Assembly: GCF_008642355.1 (NCBI RefSeq)
Contig: NZ_CP029193.1
Span: 1,054,001 to 1,118,000, forward strand
Reading direction: 5' to 3'
DNA from: Streptomyces venezuelae
Lineage (GTDB): Bacteria > Actinomycetota > Actinomycetes > Streptomycetales > Streptomycetaceae
Length of the DNA stretch: 64,000 nucleotides
In this document: positions 21,682 to 29,408 of the stretch, in pieces
Layout: each line of letters starts with the position of its first letter
Position numbering within the stretch: position 1 is the first letter of the stretch
The notes under the pieces: generated by a model
The model's input: only the letters and a program-made list of their open reading frames with translations
Databases searched by the model: none
What the model was told of the DNA's origin: nothing
Program-made: the position numbers and the translations under genes

Positions 21682-22452
21682 AGGCGTGTGCGGGCTAGGC
21701 AGCGTTCTTGAGCGCGGTGCCGCGTTCCTTGATGAAGTCGCCGAGGTTGGTCGGCTCGCCGCTGGCCGGGTGCAGGAATGGGGTGGCGAGCGCACCGTGC
21801 GCCTCGGCTTCGCGGTAGGTGGCGAGCAAGCTGTCTGCGGTGGCGTCTGCGGCCGTGGCGGCGTCAACCCAGGCGGTCGGGTCGATCGGCTCGGCGCCGT
21901 CGTTCAGCCACTCGAGGAGCGGCTTGGCGATGTCGGTGTCGCCGTCGGGGCGCTCGAGGGTCTGGTTGTGCAGGGCCGGGCAGCGAGACTTGAGGATCTT
22001 CAGCGTGTTGGTGACGTCCATGGCGCCGACGACGTCGAACTCGTACTCCACGCCCTTGCGCTGCTCGGCGCGCATCCCCATCGCGACGGGCTCCTTGCGG
22101 CCCCGCTCGTTCTCCTGGAGCACCCACTCGGTGTGAGAGCGCATCGTGACGACGACGTGCCCGGGGTACGAGAGGAGGGCGTCGATCATGTCGTTCTGCA
22201 TCGGGGTGACGTCCTTCCACCCGGCGAACGAGTTGTTCCCGTACTTGCCCTTGTGCTTCTCGACCTGATCGAGAGCACCGTCGGTGCCCTTCCAGTAGTG
22301 CGAGAGGGAGTCGACGAGGACGACCTCGTATCCGGCCTGTGCGGCGGCGGCGAGGGCCTTGACGAGGTCGCGGGGGTCGAAGCGCTGCATCTGGAGGACG
22401 TCGAACTGGATGCCGTTGATGCCGACGTACTTGGAGGCGGCGCCTCGTTCGG
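21668..22452 (-). repeat. direct repeat, copy 2 of a duplicated ATPase segment
   Basis: Partner of 18815-19598. The similarity ends abruptly upstream, at the TERG residues, where this copy continues into the Walker A coding region and the other into unrelated sequence. Confidence 0.85.
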
Positions 22453-22666
22453 TGTCGATGACGGCGAACCGCTTGCCGCCTGAAAGGCCGTTGGCGAGGG
22501 CGAGCGACGTCCACGTCTTTCCGGAGCCGGATACGCCCTGGATAGCGATGCGGGCCTTGGCCTGCTCCTTGGTGGCCGGGCGGAAGGTGAAGCCGCCCTC
22601 GTCGTACTCGTTGCTGGATTGCTGCTGCTGTCGCCCTGCGCGGACGGGCTGGCCAAGCTGAGACAT
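21695..22666 (-). CDS. Sak4-like RecA-fold ATPase (single-strand annealing/recombination)
   Basis: 323 residues from ATG 22666 with AGGAG upstream. Walker A is GVSGSGKT (44-51), Walker B VVLVDS (115-120). The layout fits AAA_24/Sak4, phage proteins that bind single-stranded DNA and act with an exonuclease or SSB in recombination. The exonuclease gene directly upstream in the operon (22676) supports this. Residues 1-35 are polar and probably flexible. A near-copy without the P-loop lies downstream at 18838. Confidence 0.85.
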   Translation of the reverse strand: MSQLGQPVRAGRQQQQSSNEYDEGGFTFRPATKEQAKARIAIQGVSGSGKTWTSLALANGLSGGKRFAVIDTERGAASKYVGINGIQFDVLQMQRFDPRDLVKALAAAAQAGYEVVLVDSLSHYWKGTDGALDQVEKHKGKYGNNSFAGWKDVTPMQNDMIDALLSYPGHVVVTMRSHTEWVLQENERGRKEPVAMGMRAEQRKGVEYEFDVVGAMDVTNTLKILKSRCPALHNQTLERPDGDTDIAKPLLEWLNDGAEPIDPTAWVDAATAADATADSLLATYREAEAHGALATPFLHPASGEPTNLGDFIKERGTALKNAA

Positions 22667-22675
22667 GCGGTTCTC

Positions 22676-23512
22676 CTAGGCGTACTGGCGCTCGACCCAG
22701 GCGGGCAGCGCGGTGAGCGGGGATTCGAGGTATCCGGGCCATTCGCCGGACTCGCGGCACAGCGCGTAGGTGTTGAGGGCCCGGTCGTTGAGGTGGCGGC
22801 CGATGCCGCGGGCCACTGGGTCGCAGGTCGTGACGACCACGAGGTAGGGCGGCTCCTTCTCCTGGAGCACGAACTGGAACGGCTTCTCGGGGTCGACCAG
22901 GTCGAGGGCGAGACCGGCGTCGAGGTAGTACTCCTGCTGCTGGTGGTAGCCCCAGTCGTGGATCACCTTGGGCAGGTCGATGGGGTTCGCCGACTTGGTG
23001 GTCTTGTAGTCGACGAGCTGACCGTCGTGGCGCAGCCAGTCGAAGCGGGCCCGCCGCCAGATCCCTTGGTCTTCCCAGAACGCGGACTGTTCGGCGACGC
23101 CGGAGCCGGGCTCCAGGAGGGCGGCGGCTTCGGGGTGTCGTCGCAGCTGGTCGACCATCGCGGTCAGCTGCTCGCCTTCGTGGAACAGCAGGGGCACGCC
23201 GCCGTCGGCGCGGATGGCGTCCCGTTGTTCGCGGGCCGCTTTGGTGCGCCAGTCGTCGAACTCGGTGACGACGATGTTGTCGCCCGCTTCCAGTAGGACG
23301 TTGTGGGCCGCGGTGCCGAGGTCGAGGTGCCGCTTCGGTGGCTGCGGGTTGTCCACCCAGTACTTGAACTTGGCGGGGCATTCGGTGGCGAGCTTGCGGG
23401 CCCCGGTGGAGGAGAGGCTGCCGCCGGGGATCGGGTCGCTGTGGTAGAGATCGGCGGAGATGTCGTACAGGCCCGGCTGCACCTCCTCCGGGGCCTCGAC
23501 GGCGGCGGTCAT
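22676..23512 (-). CDS. PD-(D/E)xK exonuclease (RecE/DUF3799-like)
   Basis: 278 residues. GTAAHNVLLE (66-75) has the conserved His, then E141, D158 (RFDWL) and D168-x-K170 (VDYKTTK), matching the RecE/Cas4-like nuclease core, followed by the helix motif YHQQQEYYLDAG. The N-terminal SLSSTGARKLATECPAKF is also typical of the group. It should resect double-stranded ends to feed the ATPase next door. The ATG overlaps the preceding stop by four bases. Confidence 0.8.
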   Translation of the reverse strand: MTAAVEAPEEVQPGLYDISADLYHSDPIPGGSLSSTGARKLATECPAKFKYWVDNPQPPKRHLDLGTAAHNVLLEAGDNIVVTEFDDWRTKAAREQRDAIRADGGVPLLFHEGEQLTAMVDQLRRHPEAAALLEPGSGVAEQSAFWEDQGIWRRARFDWLRHDGQLVDYKTTKSANPIDLPKVIHDWGYHQQQEYYLDAGLALDLVDPEKPFQFVLQEKEPPYLVVVTTCDPVARGIGRHLNDRALNTYALCRESGEWPGYLESPLTALPAWVERQYA

Positions 23513-23796
23513 GCGGTCCGTCCGGCGGCGAGGCTGTCGACGATGCGGGCAGCGCTCTCGCAGCCGGGCACCGTCCGCAGCATGTCCGCGGCGTCGCGCA
23601 GGACGTCGGCGGCGTAGTTGTTCATGAGGCGCAGGCCGTCCTCGTCGAGGTGGCCGCCGTCTTCCAGAGCGCTACGCAAGGCCGCGGCGGGTGTGCAGTC
23701 CTCGCAGAGACCGGCTTTCGTGAACGGGCCGTCGTCGTCGCTGCAGCTGGTGCAGCGGAGCGGCGCAGTCTGCCTTGTGATGCGGTTGGTGCTCAT
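23509..23796 (-). CDS. small zinc-ribbon-like protein (95 aa)
   Basis: ATG 23796 with CGGAG upstream. CTSCSDDDGPFTKAGLCEDC forms one CxxC...CxxC site at about 15-34. The C-terminal half is helical (LMNNYAADVLRDAADMLR). Probably a nucleic-acid or protein-binding accessory of the recombination pair it is coupled to. No named family. Confidence 0.6.
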   Translation of the reverse strand: MSTNRITRQTAPLRCTSCSDDDGPFTKAGLCEDCTPAAALRSALEDGGHLDEDGLRLMNNYAADVLRDAADMLRTVPGCESAARIVDSLAAGRTA

Positions 23797-23825
23797 GTGA
23801 CTCCGTTCAGGGTGTGCTGGTGGGC

Positions 23826-23865
23826 GGGCCAGGCCCCCGACAGGGGGTGTGCGGGGGCCTGGCCC
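23826..23865 (-). terminator. strong intrinsic terminator
   Basis: Perfect 13-bp stem GGGCCAGGCCCCC / GGGGGCCTGGCCC, between the stop at 23916 and the start at 23796. Confidence 0.85.
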
Positions 23866-23915
23866 TGGGATGCCGCGGAGCGGCCGGCTGCTCCACGCGG
23901 CTGGCTGTGGGGTGG

Positions 23916-24122
23916 TTAGGCGGTGAGGTCCTCGTCGCACTTGGCGCAGCGGGAATGCACTCCGGTCACAGCGCCCAACTCGTCGTGGAGGTGGATCAGC
24001 AGTACGTCACCGCCGCAGTTGGTGTGTTCGACGTTGTCGGCGCGATAGGTGCGCTCAAGGCCGCCACCCCAGTCCTCCATGTTGACGAGCGTCCATGCGA
24101 TCTCGTTAGGCAGTTCAGGCAT
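23916..24122 (-). CDS. small hypothetical protein (68 aa)
   Basis: ATG 24122 with CGGAGG upstream. The N-terminus (MPELPNEIAWTLVNMEDWGG) is followed by a Cys-containing half (NCGGD...HSRCAKCDEDL) that may bind zinc. Bounded by terminators on both sides, so possibly a single-gene unit. Confidence 0.6.
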   Translation of the reverse strand: MPELPNEIAWTLVNMEDWGGGLERTYRADNVEHTNCGGDVLLIHLHDELGAVTGVHSRCAKCDEDLTA

Positions 24123-24152
24123 GACAGTCCTCCGTGGGATGCTGGTGGGGAT

Positions 24153-24177
24153 CCCCGCCCGCTATCCCCGGGCGGGG
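24153..24177 (-). terminator. intrinsic terminator hairpin
   Basis: 9-bp stem CCCCGCCCG / CGGGCGGGG with a 7-base loop, between the methyltransferase stop (24236) and the 24122 start. Confidence 0.75.
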
Positions 24178-24235
24178 GTTTGTGCGTTGGTGGCCGGGCT
24201 CGCTGGCCGCTGTCCCATCCAGCGGCCCGGCCGTC

Positions 24236-24979
24236 TCAGGTGAAGACCAGCGCGTCCAAGCGGCGCGCTGCGGCTTCCGCGTAGGGCTCGTGGCGTTCGA
24301 TGCCGATCGCGCGGCGTCCGGCCTGACGGGCCGCGTCCAACGTGGAGCAGCTGCCAGCGAACGGATCGAGGACGAGGCCGCCCTCGGGGCAGGCGTAGCG
24401 GATCAACGGATCGAGGATTCCGAGCGGCTTCTCCGTCTCGTGGTTCGCGCGGCCACGCACGGATTTGACCTTGACGACTGACCGGATGAGCCGAGTTCCA
24501 TCGTCTTCGTAGGTGACGGCCTTGATCGTGCCAGCGTGGGCGGCACGGTCGTCGTATCTGGCCCGTGTGTGCTTGTCAGGTCCGGTGTAGGCGACGCGTG
24601 GCGTGTCGTGGTGCACGCTGCGCCAGTCGCCGCGATACCAGTGGGTGGCGATCTCGTGGACGCGCTTGAATCGATCCGAAGCGAACCCGGTCCCGTTGTG
24701 CTTCTCCCAGACGACGTCTTGGCTGAGCTTCCAGCCGTCGAACTCCGCACGCCGGTCGAGGAACATGCGCATCGATCCGAAGCACCACATCGACGAAGCG
24801 ACGGTCGCAGCAAGGGTGGGCCAGCCGTCCGGCCACCGGTCCCAGGCAAGGCTTGTCTCGGCATACGGTGGATCGGCGATCACGCAATCGGCCTGCACGT
24901 CGAGCGCGGGCAGGATCTCCCGCATATCGCCGAGGTAGAGGGCGATACCGGCGTCCTCGTCTTCCCAGTAGGGGGCCAT
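24236..24979 (-). CDS. DNA methyltransferase, N6-adenine or N4-cytosine type
   Basis: 247 residues. DPPY (36-39) is the catalytic motif IV, and HETEKP (180-185) with DPFAGSCST (205-213) forms the SAM site near the C-terminus. Having DPPY before the FxGxG motif places it in the beta-type order. The FAGSC has Cys where Gly is usual, so activity should be tested. ATG 24979 (GTG 24982 also possible) after GGAGGTGG. Orphan methyltransferases of this type protect phage DNA from host restriction. Confidence 0.8.
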   Translation of the reverse strand: MAPYWEDEDAGIALYLGDMREILPALDVQADCVIADPPYAETSLAWDRWPDGWPTLAATVASSMWCFGSMRMFLDRRAEFDGWKLSQDVVWEKHNGTGFASDRFKRVHEIATHWYRGDWRSVHHDTPRVAYTGPDKHTRARYDDRAAHAGTIKAVTYEDDGTRLIRSVVKVKSVRGRANHETEKPLGILDPLIRYACPEGGLVLDPFAGSCSTLDAARQAGRRAIGIERHEPYAEAAARRLDALVFT

Positions 24980-25236
24980 CACGCCACCTCCGTGTACGTG
25001 ATGGTCATGGCGGCGCGGGTCGGCCGGAGCAGTGCGGGGCTTTCGCCGCCGCGGGCCCTGTCGTGGAGGGGGTCGGTGGTTCCGCAGACGAGCGTGTCGC
25101 CGATGCGGGTCCAGTCCGCTTCCTCCGCGGCCATGTCGACGGCTACCTGCGGGTCGTCCCAGTGGTAGTCGTCCGGGGGCCGCTGGCCACACACGTCGCA
25201 TACGGCGATGTGACAGACGATCTGGCGTGTGGCCAT
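24979..25236 (-). CDS. small zinc-motif protein (85 aa)
   Basis: ATG 25236 sits right after the TAG of the coiled-coil gene. C8, C13 and C16 (VCHIAVCDVCGQ) and a later Cys form one likely site. The rest is acidic with a Thr-rich tail. No family recognised. Its stop overlaps the start of the methyltransferase. Confidence 0.6.
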   Translation of the reverse strand: MATRQIVCHIAVCDVCGQRPPDDYHWDDPQVAVDMAAEEADWTRIGDTLVCGTTDPLHDRARGGESPALLRPTRAAMTITYTEVA

Positions 25237-25680
25237 CTACGCCACCCCCTCGCCGTCTCGGCCCCAGCTGGTTTGCCGCACGGTGCCGGGGTTGGTGACC
25301 GCGGCTTGCGGGGAGGCGTGCAAGTGGCGGCGGATCTCCTCGCCGTCGAGTTCCTGCGTCTTGGAGATGACGTGTTCGGCTTTGACGCCAACGTCGATCT
25401 TGCGGTTGAGGTCGTCGATCTTCCGGTCGCGGAGCAGGACGACCGCATCGAGGTGCCGGATCTGCTTCCGGGCGGCGCTCAGGTCGTCACGGACGCCGGA
25501 CAGTTCGATACCTGCGGCGTCCAACTGCGCTTCGAGCCGGTCACGTTCCGCCCGCAGCCCGTCGATCTCCGTGGCGAGCCCGATCAGCGTGCAGCCCGCC
25601 TGATCGAGCTCCTTCTTCAACTGCGCGGGGGTCTTGCCGCGGTGGCGTCCGATGTGGCGGGCGCGGGTCAGCATGCTCAT
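25237..25680 (-). CDS. coiled-coil protein (147 aa)
   Basis: ATG 25680 overlaps the preceding stop. Residues about 18-105 are predicted coiled coil (LKKELDQAGCTLIGLATEID; LRAERDRLEAQLDAAGIELS). The N-terminus is basic. The same repeat of small coiled-coil proteins continues upstream. Structural or regulatory role unknown. Confidence 0.6.
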   Translation of the reverse strand: MSMLTRARHIGRHRGKTPAQLKKELDQAGCTLIGLATEIDGLRAERDRLEAQLDAAGIELSGVRDDLSAARKQIRHLDAVVLLRDRKIDDLNRKIDVGVKAEHVISKTQELDGEEIRRHLHASPQAAVTNPGTVRQTSWGRDGEGVA

Positions 25681-26027
25681 GCCTGCCCCTTCGTCGCGTC
25701 TCGCAGCAGACGCCAGGCCGCACGTCGGGTCGGGTCGACCTCGGTACGGATCTGGGCGTCGAGCCACGCCATGGCCTCGTCGCGATCCTCGAAGGTCGGC
25801 GTGGGGGCGGCCTGACCGAACGGACTGGCCGGGCACAGGTGGGGGCCGGCGGCGGCGTCGTACTGGTCGCGGTAGGCGCCCTCGTTCGCGGCCTGCAGGA
25901 TGTGCAGGCGTTCGGCCTGGCGGGCGGCGAGTTCCTTGTACTGGCGGAGTTCTGCCTGGAGGCGGTCCAGTTTGCGGCGCAGGGTGGCCTCTTCCGGTGG
26001 GATCACAGACGGTTCGGTGAGGGTCAT
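25677..26027 (-). CDS. coiled-coil hypothetical protein (116 aa)
   Basis: ATG 26027 after GGAGGCC. Residues about 15-50 are coiled coil (LRRKLDRLQAELRQYKELAA). The C-terminal segment (FEDRDEAMAWLDAQIRTEVD) recurs in loose form in neighbouring genes. No family recognised. Confidence 0.6.
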   Translation of the reverse strand: MTLTEPSVIPPEEATLRRKLDRLQAELRQYKELAARQAERLHILQAANEGAYRDQYDAAAGPHLCPASPFGQAAPTPTFEDRDEAMAWLDAQIRTEVDPTRRAAWRLLRDATKGQA

Positions 26028-26317
26028 GACGTGGCCTCCGGGTTCAGGTCGCGGATGCCGGGCCGGGGCCGGGCGATGTTGGTCGACGGGGTGCACCATC
26101 CGCATTCGCGGTTGGGGGCGAGCTGGCCGACGATGAAGTCGTTGGCTGCCTGCGCGGTGTGGAACACGCGTGCTTTGGGCTGCTGACCGCCGTGTGAGAC
26201 CAGTCGCAGCAGCCGCCGGTTTTCGCGGGCCGCCTGCTGTAGCAGATCGGTGAGTTCGTTCAGGCGCTGTGTCAGCTGGAGGATCGCGGCACGCGCCGCC
26301 TGATCGGTGGCGGTCAT
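26024..26317 (-). CDS. small coiled-coil protein (97 aa)
   Basis: Overlaps both neighbours by four bases. Residues 1-40 are helical (LQLTQRLNELTDLLQQAARE). A Cys pair (CGWC) lies near residue 75. The C-terminus is basic and Pro-rich. No family recognised. Confidence 0.55.
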   Translation of the reverse strand: MTATDQAARAAILQLTQRLNELTDLLQQAARENRRLLRLVSHGGQQPKARVFHTAQAANDFIVGQLAPNRECGWCTPSTNIARPRPGIRDLNPEATS

Positions 26318-26529
26318 GACGCCGCCTGCGGGTTGAGGTCGTCGGGGATTTCCATGTGGCCGTCGAGGATCGACGCCTTCAGGCCCGGGTCCGTGACCCA
26401 GGCGGGCACACGGCGTTCGGTGAGGCCGACGCCGGCGAGCAGGCCGGGGAGGATCACCGGGTCGGCGCTGTCGGGCATGGGCGGCAGCTCGTCCAGGACG
26501 GTCGGCCGCTCCGGCAGGATCGCGGTCAT
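26314..26529 (-). CDS. small hypothetical protein (71 aa)
   Basis: ATG 26529 overlaps the preceding TGA (TGATG). Acidic and Pro-rich (LPERPTVLDELPPMPDSADP), then a short helical part (LAGVGLTERRVPAWV). No family recognised. Coupled on both sides. Confidence 0.55.
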   Translation of the reverse strand: MTAILPERPTVLDELPPMPDSADPVILPGLLAGVGLTERRVPAWVTDPGLKASILDGHMEIPDDLNPQAAS

Positions 26530-26939
26530 CACACCACCTGCCCCTTCGTGCACGGCCACGGAGCGGAGACGGTGACCACCTCGTAGCTCTCTTCGAAGCC
26601 GGACGCGAACGTGGAGTGCGTCGCACAGACCGTCTTCTCGCTCACCTGGTCGCAGTAGTCGCCGTCGTTCTCGACCTCGTGGTTGCAGTCGCGGATCACG
26701 CAGTAGGCGCCGCCTTCGACGATCTGCGTGGGCATGCATACGGGCGGCGGGGCGGTGGGGCCGCAAGCGGGGCACTCGCGGCGGACGTCGGGCAGGGGTC
26801 GGCCGTTCATTGCGGCGGCCATCTCCTCGTCGGTGACGTCCCCGATGTGCTTCCCGCAGCCGTTGCAGGCACGCTTCATCTTGATGGTCTTCGAGCCGTC
26901 CGCGTTGATGCGGTCCGGCGTGCTCGGGCGGGTCATCAC
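26529..26939 (-). CDS. Cys-rich hypothetical protein (136 aa)
   Basis: GTG 26939 (or ATG 26936). Cysteines are arranged as CNGCGKHIGD, CPACG and a C-terminal group (CVIRDC...YCD), so two zinc sites are likely. The first looks like a treble-clef start. No family recognised. Part of the coupled run leading to the methyltransferase. Confidence 0.6.
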   Translation of the reverse strand: MMTRPSTPDRINADGSKTIKMKRACNGCGKHIGDVTDEEMAAAMNGRPLPDVRRECPACGPTAPPPVCMPTQIVEGGAYCVIRDCNHEVENDGDYCDQVSEKTVCATHSTFASGFEESYEVVTVSAPWPCTKGQVV

Positions 26940-27163
26940 GCCACCGCCTTGATTCCGTGCCTGCTGGTCTGCTGCTGTGCGGCGCGCGCGAACGCGTCGG
27001 ACAGTGCGTCAAGAACGTCCGGGTCGAGGGTGGTGGGGATGTCGATGGCGAGCGCCCCGCCGACATACACGACCAGGCCTCCGGAGCGCGTATCGGCGAG
27101 TACGACGTCCTCGGCGCGACCCCCCAGACGGGCCCGCGCGTAGGTGATCTGCGTGTCGGTCAT
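26936..27163 (-). CDS. small hypothetical protein (75 aa)
   Basis: ATG 27163 overlaps the preceding stop. Short beta-rich core (LVVYVGGALAIDIPTTL) and a C-terminal helix (VLDALSDAFARAAQQ). No family recognised. Confidence 0.55.
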   Translation of the reverse strand: MTDTQITYARARLGGRAEDVVLADTRSGGLVVYVGGALAIDIPTTLDPDVLDALSDAFARAAQQQTSRHGIKAVA

Positions 27164-27420
27164 GGGGTCCTCCAGGTGGTGCCCTTGCGCAGGTCGACGA
27201 AGGGGCGGGTGACGGCGTCGGCGTCGGCGTCGTGCAGCAGATGCGAGTACTCGGCCCGCAATCCCTCAGGGGCGGGCGTCGCGAACTCGGCGGGGTGAGC
27301 GAGGAGGTAGCGGAGCTTCGCCACCGACTCGTCGACCTGCCGCTGCGCTTGGATGCGCCGGGCCTCGGCCTCTACCACGGCGGCAGGCGTGTCCAGGCGC
27401 TCGATCGGGTTGACGGTCAT
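27160..27420 (-). CDS. small hypothetical protein (86 aa)
   Basis: ATG 27420 overlaps the preceding stop. Helical N-terminal two thirds (AAVVEAEARRIQAQRQVDES) and an acidic loop. No family recognised. Both neighbours are coupled to it. Confidence 0.55.
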   Translation of the reverse strand: MTVNPIERLDTPAAVVEAEARRIQAQRQVDESVAKLRYLLAHPAEFATPAPEGLRAEYSHLLHDADADAVTRPFVDLRKGTTWRTP

Positions 27421-28187
27421 CGGCCTGCCTCCGTCCTGGCCACCCAGTACGGGGCTGCGCTGCCGCGTGCGGCGAGCCGCCAGTCGATGGCTCGGACTGT
27501 CTTCGCGACGAGCACCGGGTTCTCCGTCTCGGCGAATACGGGGAGTTCGGCGCGGTGAATGTCGTCGGCGATCTCGTCACGCTTCGTCGCCAGCTCGGCC
27601 TTCAGCCGCGCGACCTCGGCGTGCAGCCCGCCGATCTCGTGGTCCCGTTCGGCGACTTGCTCACACGCTTCGCGGAGGGTCGTCTTGGCCTCGTCGCGTT
27701 CGGCAGCCGCCCGGTTCACCCGGTTCTCCAGCCGTCCCGCGAGCCGTGCCGTGGCGTTCAGCATCCGTCGCGCCTCGTCGCGTTCGGCGCGGACCGCAGC
27801 CAACTCGGCGAGGAGCGCGGGCACGTCCTCACGGGCGTGGGCGATGAACTCGGCGTTTGCACCCATCTGCTCGGGCGCCCGCTGCTCGTCGTGGTCCTCG
27901 TGGGCCGGGTCGTCCCAGTAGTTCTCATCTTCGAGCTGGGCGATCTTCTGGCGGTACGAGTACGAGGCACGGCTCGTCATCTGAAGGTCGGCGGCCACGT
28001 CCGCGTAGGTGTCACCGTCGTAGAAGCCCCACGGCCCCTTCGTTGCGGCTTCGACACGGGCGGCGATCTCGGCTTCGCGCTGCGGCGACAGGCGGGCGGG
28101 TGTCGGCTGCGGGTCGGGGCCGACCGGCATCGGCAGGGAACCCAGCTCACGGACCGCATCGGCCGCCGTGCGGATCGAGTCCGTCAT
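27417..28187 (-). CDS. Ea22/Ead-like coiled-coil protein
   Basis: 256 residues. Residues about 36-135 show the pattern of the phage Ead/Ea22-like domain: IAARVEAATKGPWGF at the start, and NAEFIAHAREDVPALLAEL later. A coiled coil follows (about 130-215, AERDEAKTTLREACEQVAER). The family is common in phage early regions and its role is not established. ATG 28187 overlaps the preceding stop. Confidence 0.65.
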   Translation of the reverse strand: MTDSIRTAADAVRELGSLPMPVGPDPQPTPARLSPQREAEIAARVEAATKGPWGFYDGDTYADVAADLQMTSRASYSYRQKIAQLEDENYWDDPAHEDHDEQRAPEQMGANAEFIAHAREDVPALLAELAAVRAERDEARRMLNATARLAGRLENRVNRAAAERDEAKTTLREACEQVAERDHEIGGLHAEVARLKAELATKRDEIADDIHRAELPVFAETENPVLVAKTVRAIDWRLAARGSAAPYWVARTEAGR

Positions 28188-28360
28188 GACGCACCGTCCT
28201 CGTCGTCAGAGGGGATGTAGGCGCCACCATCGCGCCGGGCGTAGGCGGTGATCGCACCGACCGTGTACGGCTCGCGCACGATGGCCATGACCTCGTCGTC
28301 CCACCAACCCAGGAAAACTTCATCGACGTCAGCGACCAGCTCCGGAGGACACGTACTCAT
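28184..28360 (-). CDS. small acidic protein (58 aa)
   Basis: ATG 28360 overlaps the preceding stop by four bases. Acidic (DVDEVFLGWWDDEVMAIVRE) with two Trp in the middle and an acidic tail. No family recognised. Confidence 0.6.
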   Translation of the reverse strand: MSTCPPELVADVDEVFLGWWDDEVMAIVREPYTVGAITAYARRDGGAYIPSDDEDGAS

Positions 28361-28605
28361 CGCGCACCCCCGAACCGGACGATCAAGCCAGGGTTGTACG
28401 CGGCCAACGTCTTGTTCGCGGCAGCCAGGGTGTGCAGGCTGCGGGCCAGCGCCTCCCGACCCTCCGGACCCAGACACGCCGGAAGTTCGTCGACCACGTC
28501 CGTCGCCGCCTTCTCCGCCAGCAGGACGTGTTCGGGGATCTGCTTGCCGATGAGGACGGCCACACTGTCCGGCATCGGCACCTTCGGGAACGTCAGCGTG
28601 ATCAC
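28357..28605 (-). CDS. small hypothetical protein (82 aa)
   Basis: GTG 28605 overlaps the antirepressor stop (GTGA). N-terminal strand then helices (HVLLAEKAATDVVDELPACL; LARSLHTLAAANKTLAAYN). No family recognised. Confidence 0.55.
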   Translation of the reverse strand: MITLTFPKVPMPDSVAVLIGKQIPEHVLLAEKAATDVVDELPACLGPEGREALARSLHTLAAANKTLAAYNPGLIVRFGGAR

Positions 28606-29408
28606 GACGCGCCTCCCTGCACCGGCGCTGGCGGGAGCTGCACCGCGGCCGTACCGCCAAGCCGCTTATGCAGCTCATGCAAGCCCTTGACCGTCACCCG
28701 CAACTGCGGGGCGCCGAGCGTCAACTCACCCGTCCGCGGGTGCGTGTACGACTGCGGGAGCTCAGAAAGCCAGCGGCGCTCTACCGCGTACTGCTTCGCC
28801 CGATACCGGTGGTCCGCGTTCTGGACGTAAGCCCAGTCGAGTTCGTGCAGGATCCCAAACAGCCGGTTCCTGCCCGTCTCGATCGACGGGTCGCGGGACA
28901 GGATCTTCGCGGCGTCCGCCACCGAGAAGTCGCCTTCTCCGGAAGCCAGGGTCTGCCACGAGTTCGCGGCGGGCTCCAGCTCCTTGATGCGGGCCTCAGC
29001 GGCGAGGCGGCCTTCCTCGGACTCGATCGCCGCCTGCAACGCTTCGAGCTTCGTCATCTCGCGGGGAGCGGCCGAGTACGAGCCGGTCTGGCGGATGGAC
29101 GGGATGACCTCATGGGTGATCCAGCGCTTGAATGCCTTCGCTTGCGGCTTACGGCTGCGGAGGATCACGGAGTAGAGGCCCGGCTCGGAGATGACGTTCG
29201 TCGGGAGAGAACGGGAGGACCCGTCATTAGTAGTGACGGGTACCTGCTGTACCTCGTCGTCGTCGAGGTAGCTCACGGCCTGGCGGGCGTTGCCGATCTC
29301 CAGGACGGTGCAGACGTCGGCCGCGACCCACCACGGCTCACCGTCGATCATCACGGACCGCACGTGCTGCGCGGTCTCCGGGAAGGTGAAGACGAGAGGC
29401 GTCGTCAT
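28602..29408 (-). CDS. phage antirepressor (Bro-N plus KilAC domains)
   Basis: 268 residues. Residues about 5-110 carry the BRO N-terminal domain: VRSVMIDGEPWWVAADVCTV, AVSYLDDDEVQQV, and the typical EPGLYSVILRSRKPQAKAFK followed by RWITHEVIPSIRQTGSY. Residues about 150-255 form a KilAC-type domain (GDFSVADAAKILSRDPSIET, RLFGILHELDWAY). Such proteins bind DNA and lift repression in phage induction. Its place early in the operon, just after the switch, fits. Confidence 0.85.
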   Translation of the reverse strand: MTTPLVFTFPETAQHVRSVMIDGEPWWVAADVCTVLEIGNARQAVSYLDDDEVQQVPVTTNDGSSRSLPTNVISEPGLYSVILRSRKPQAKAFKRWITHEVIPSIRQTGSYSAAPREMTKLEALQAAIESEEGRLAAEARIKELEPAANSWQTLASGEGDFSVADAAKILSRDPSIETGRNRLFGILHELDWAYVQNADHRYRAKQYAVERRWLSELPQSYTHPRTGELTLGAPQLRVTVKGLHELHKRLGGTAAVQLPPAPVQGGAS

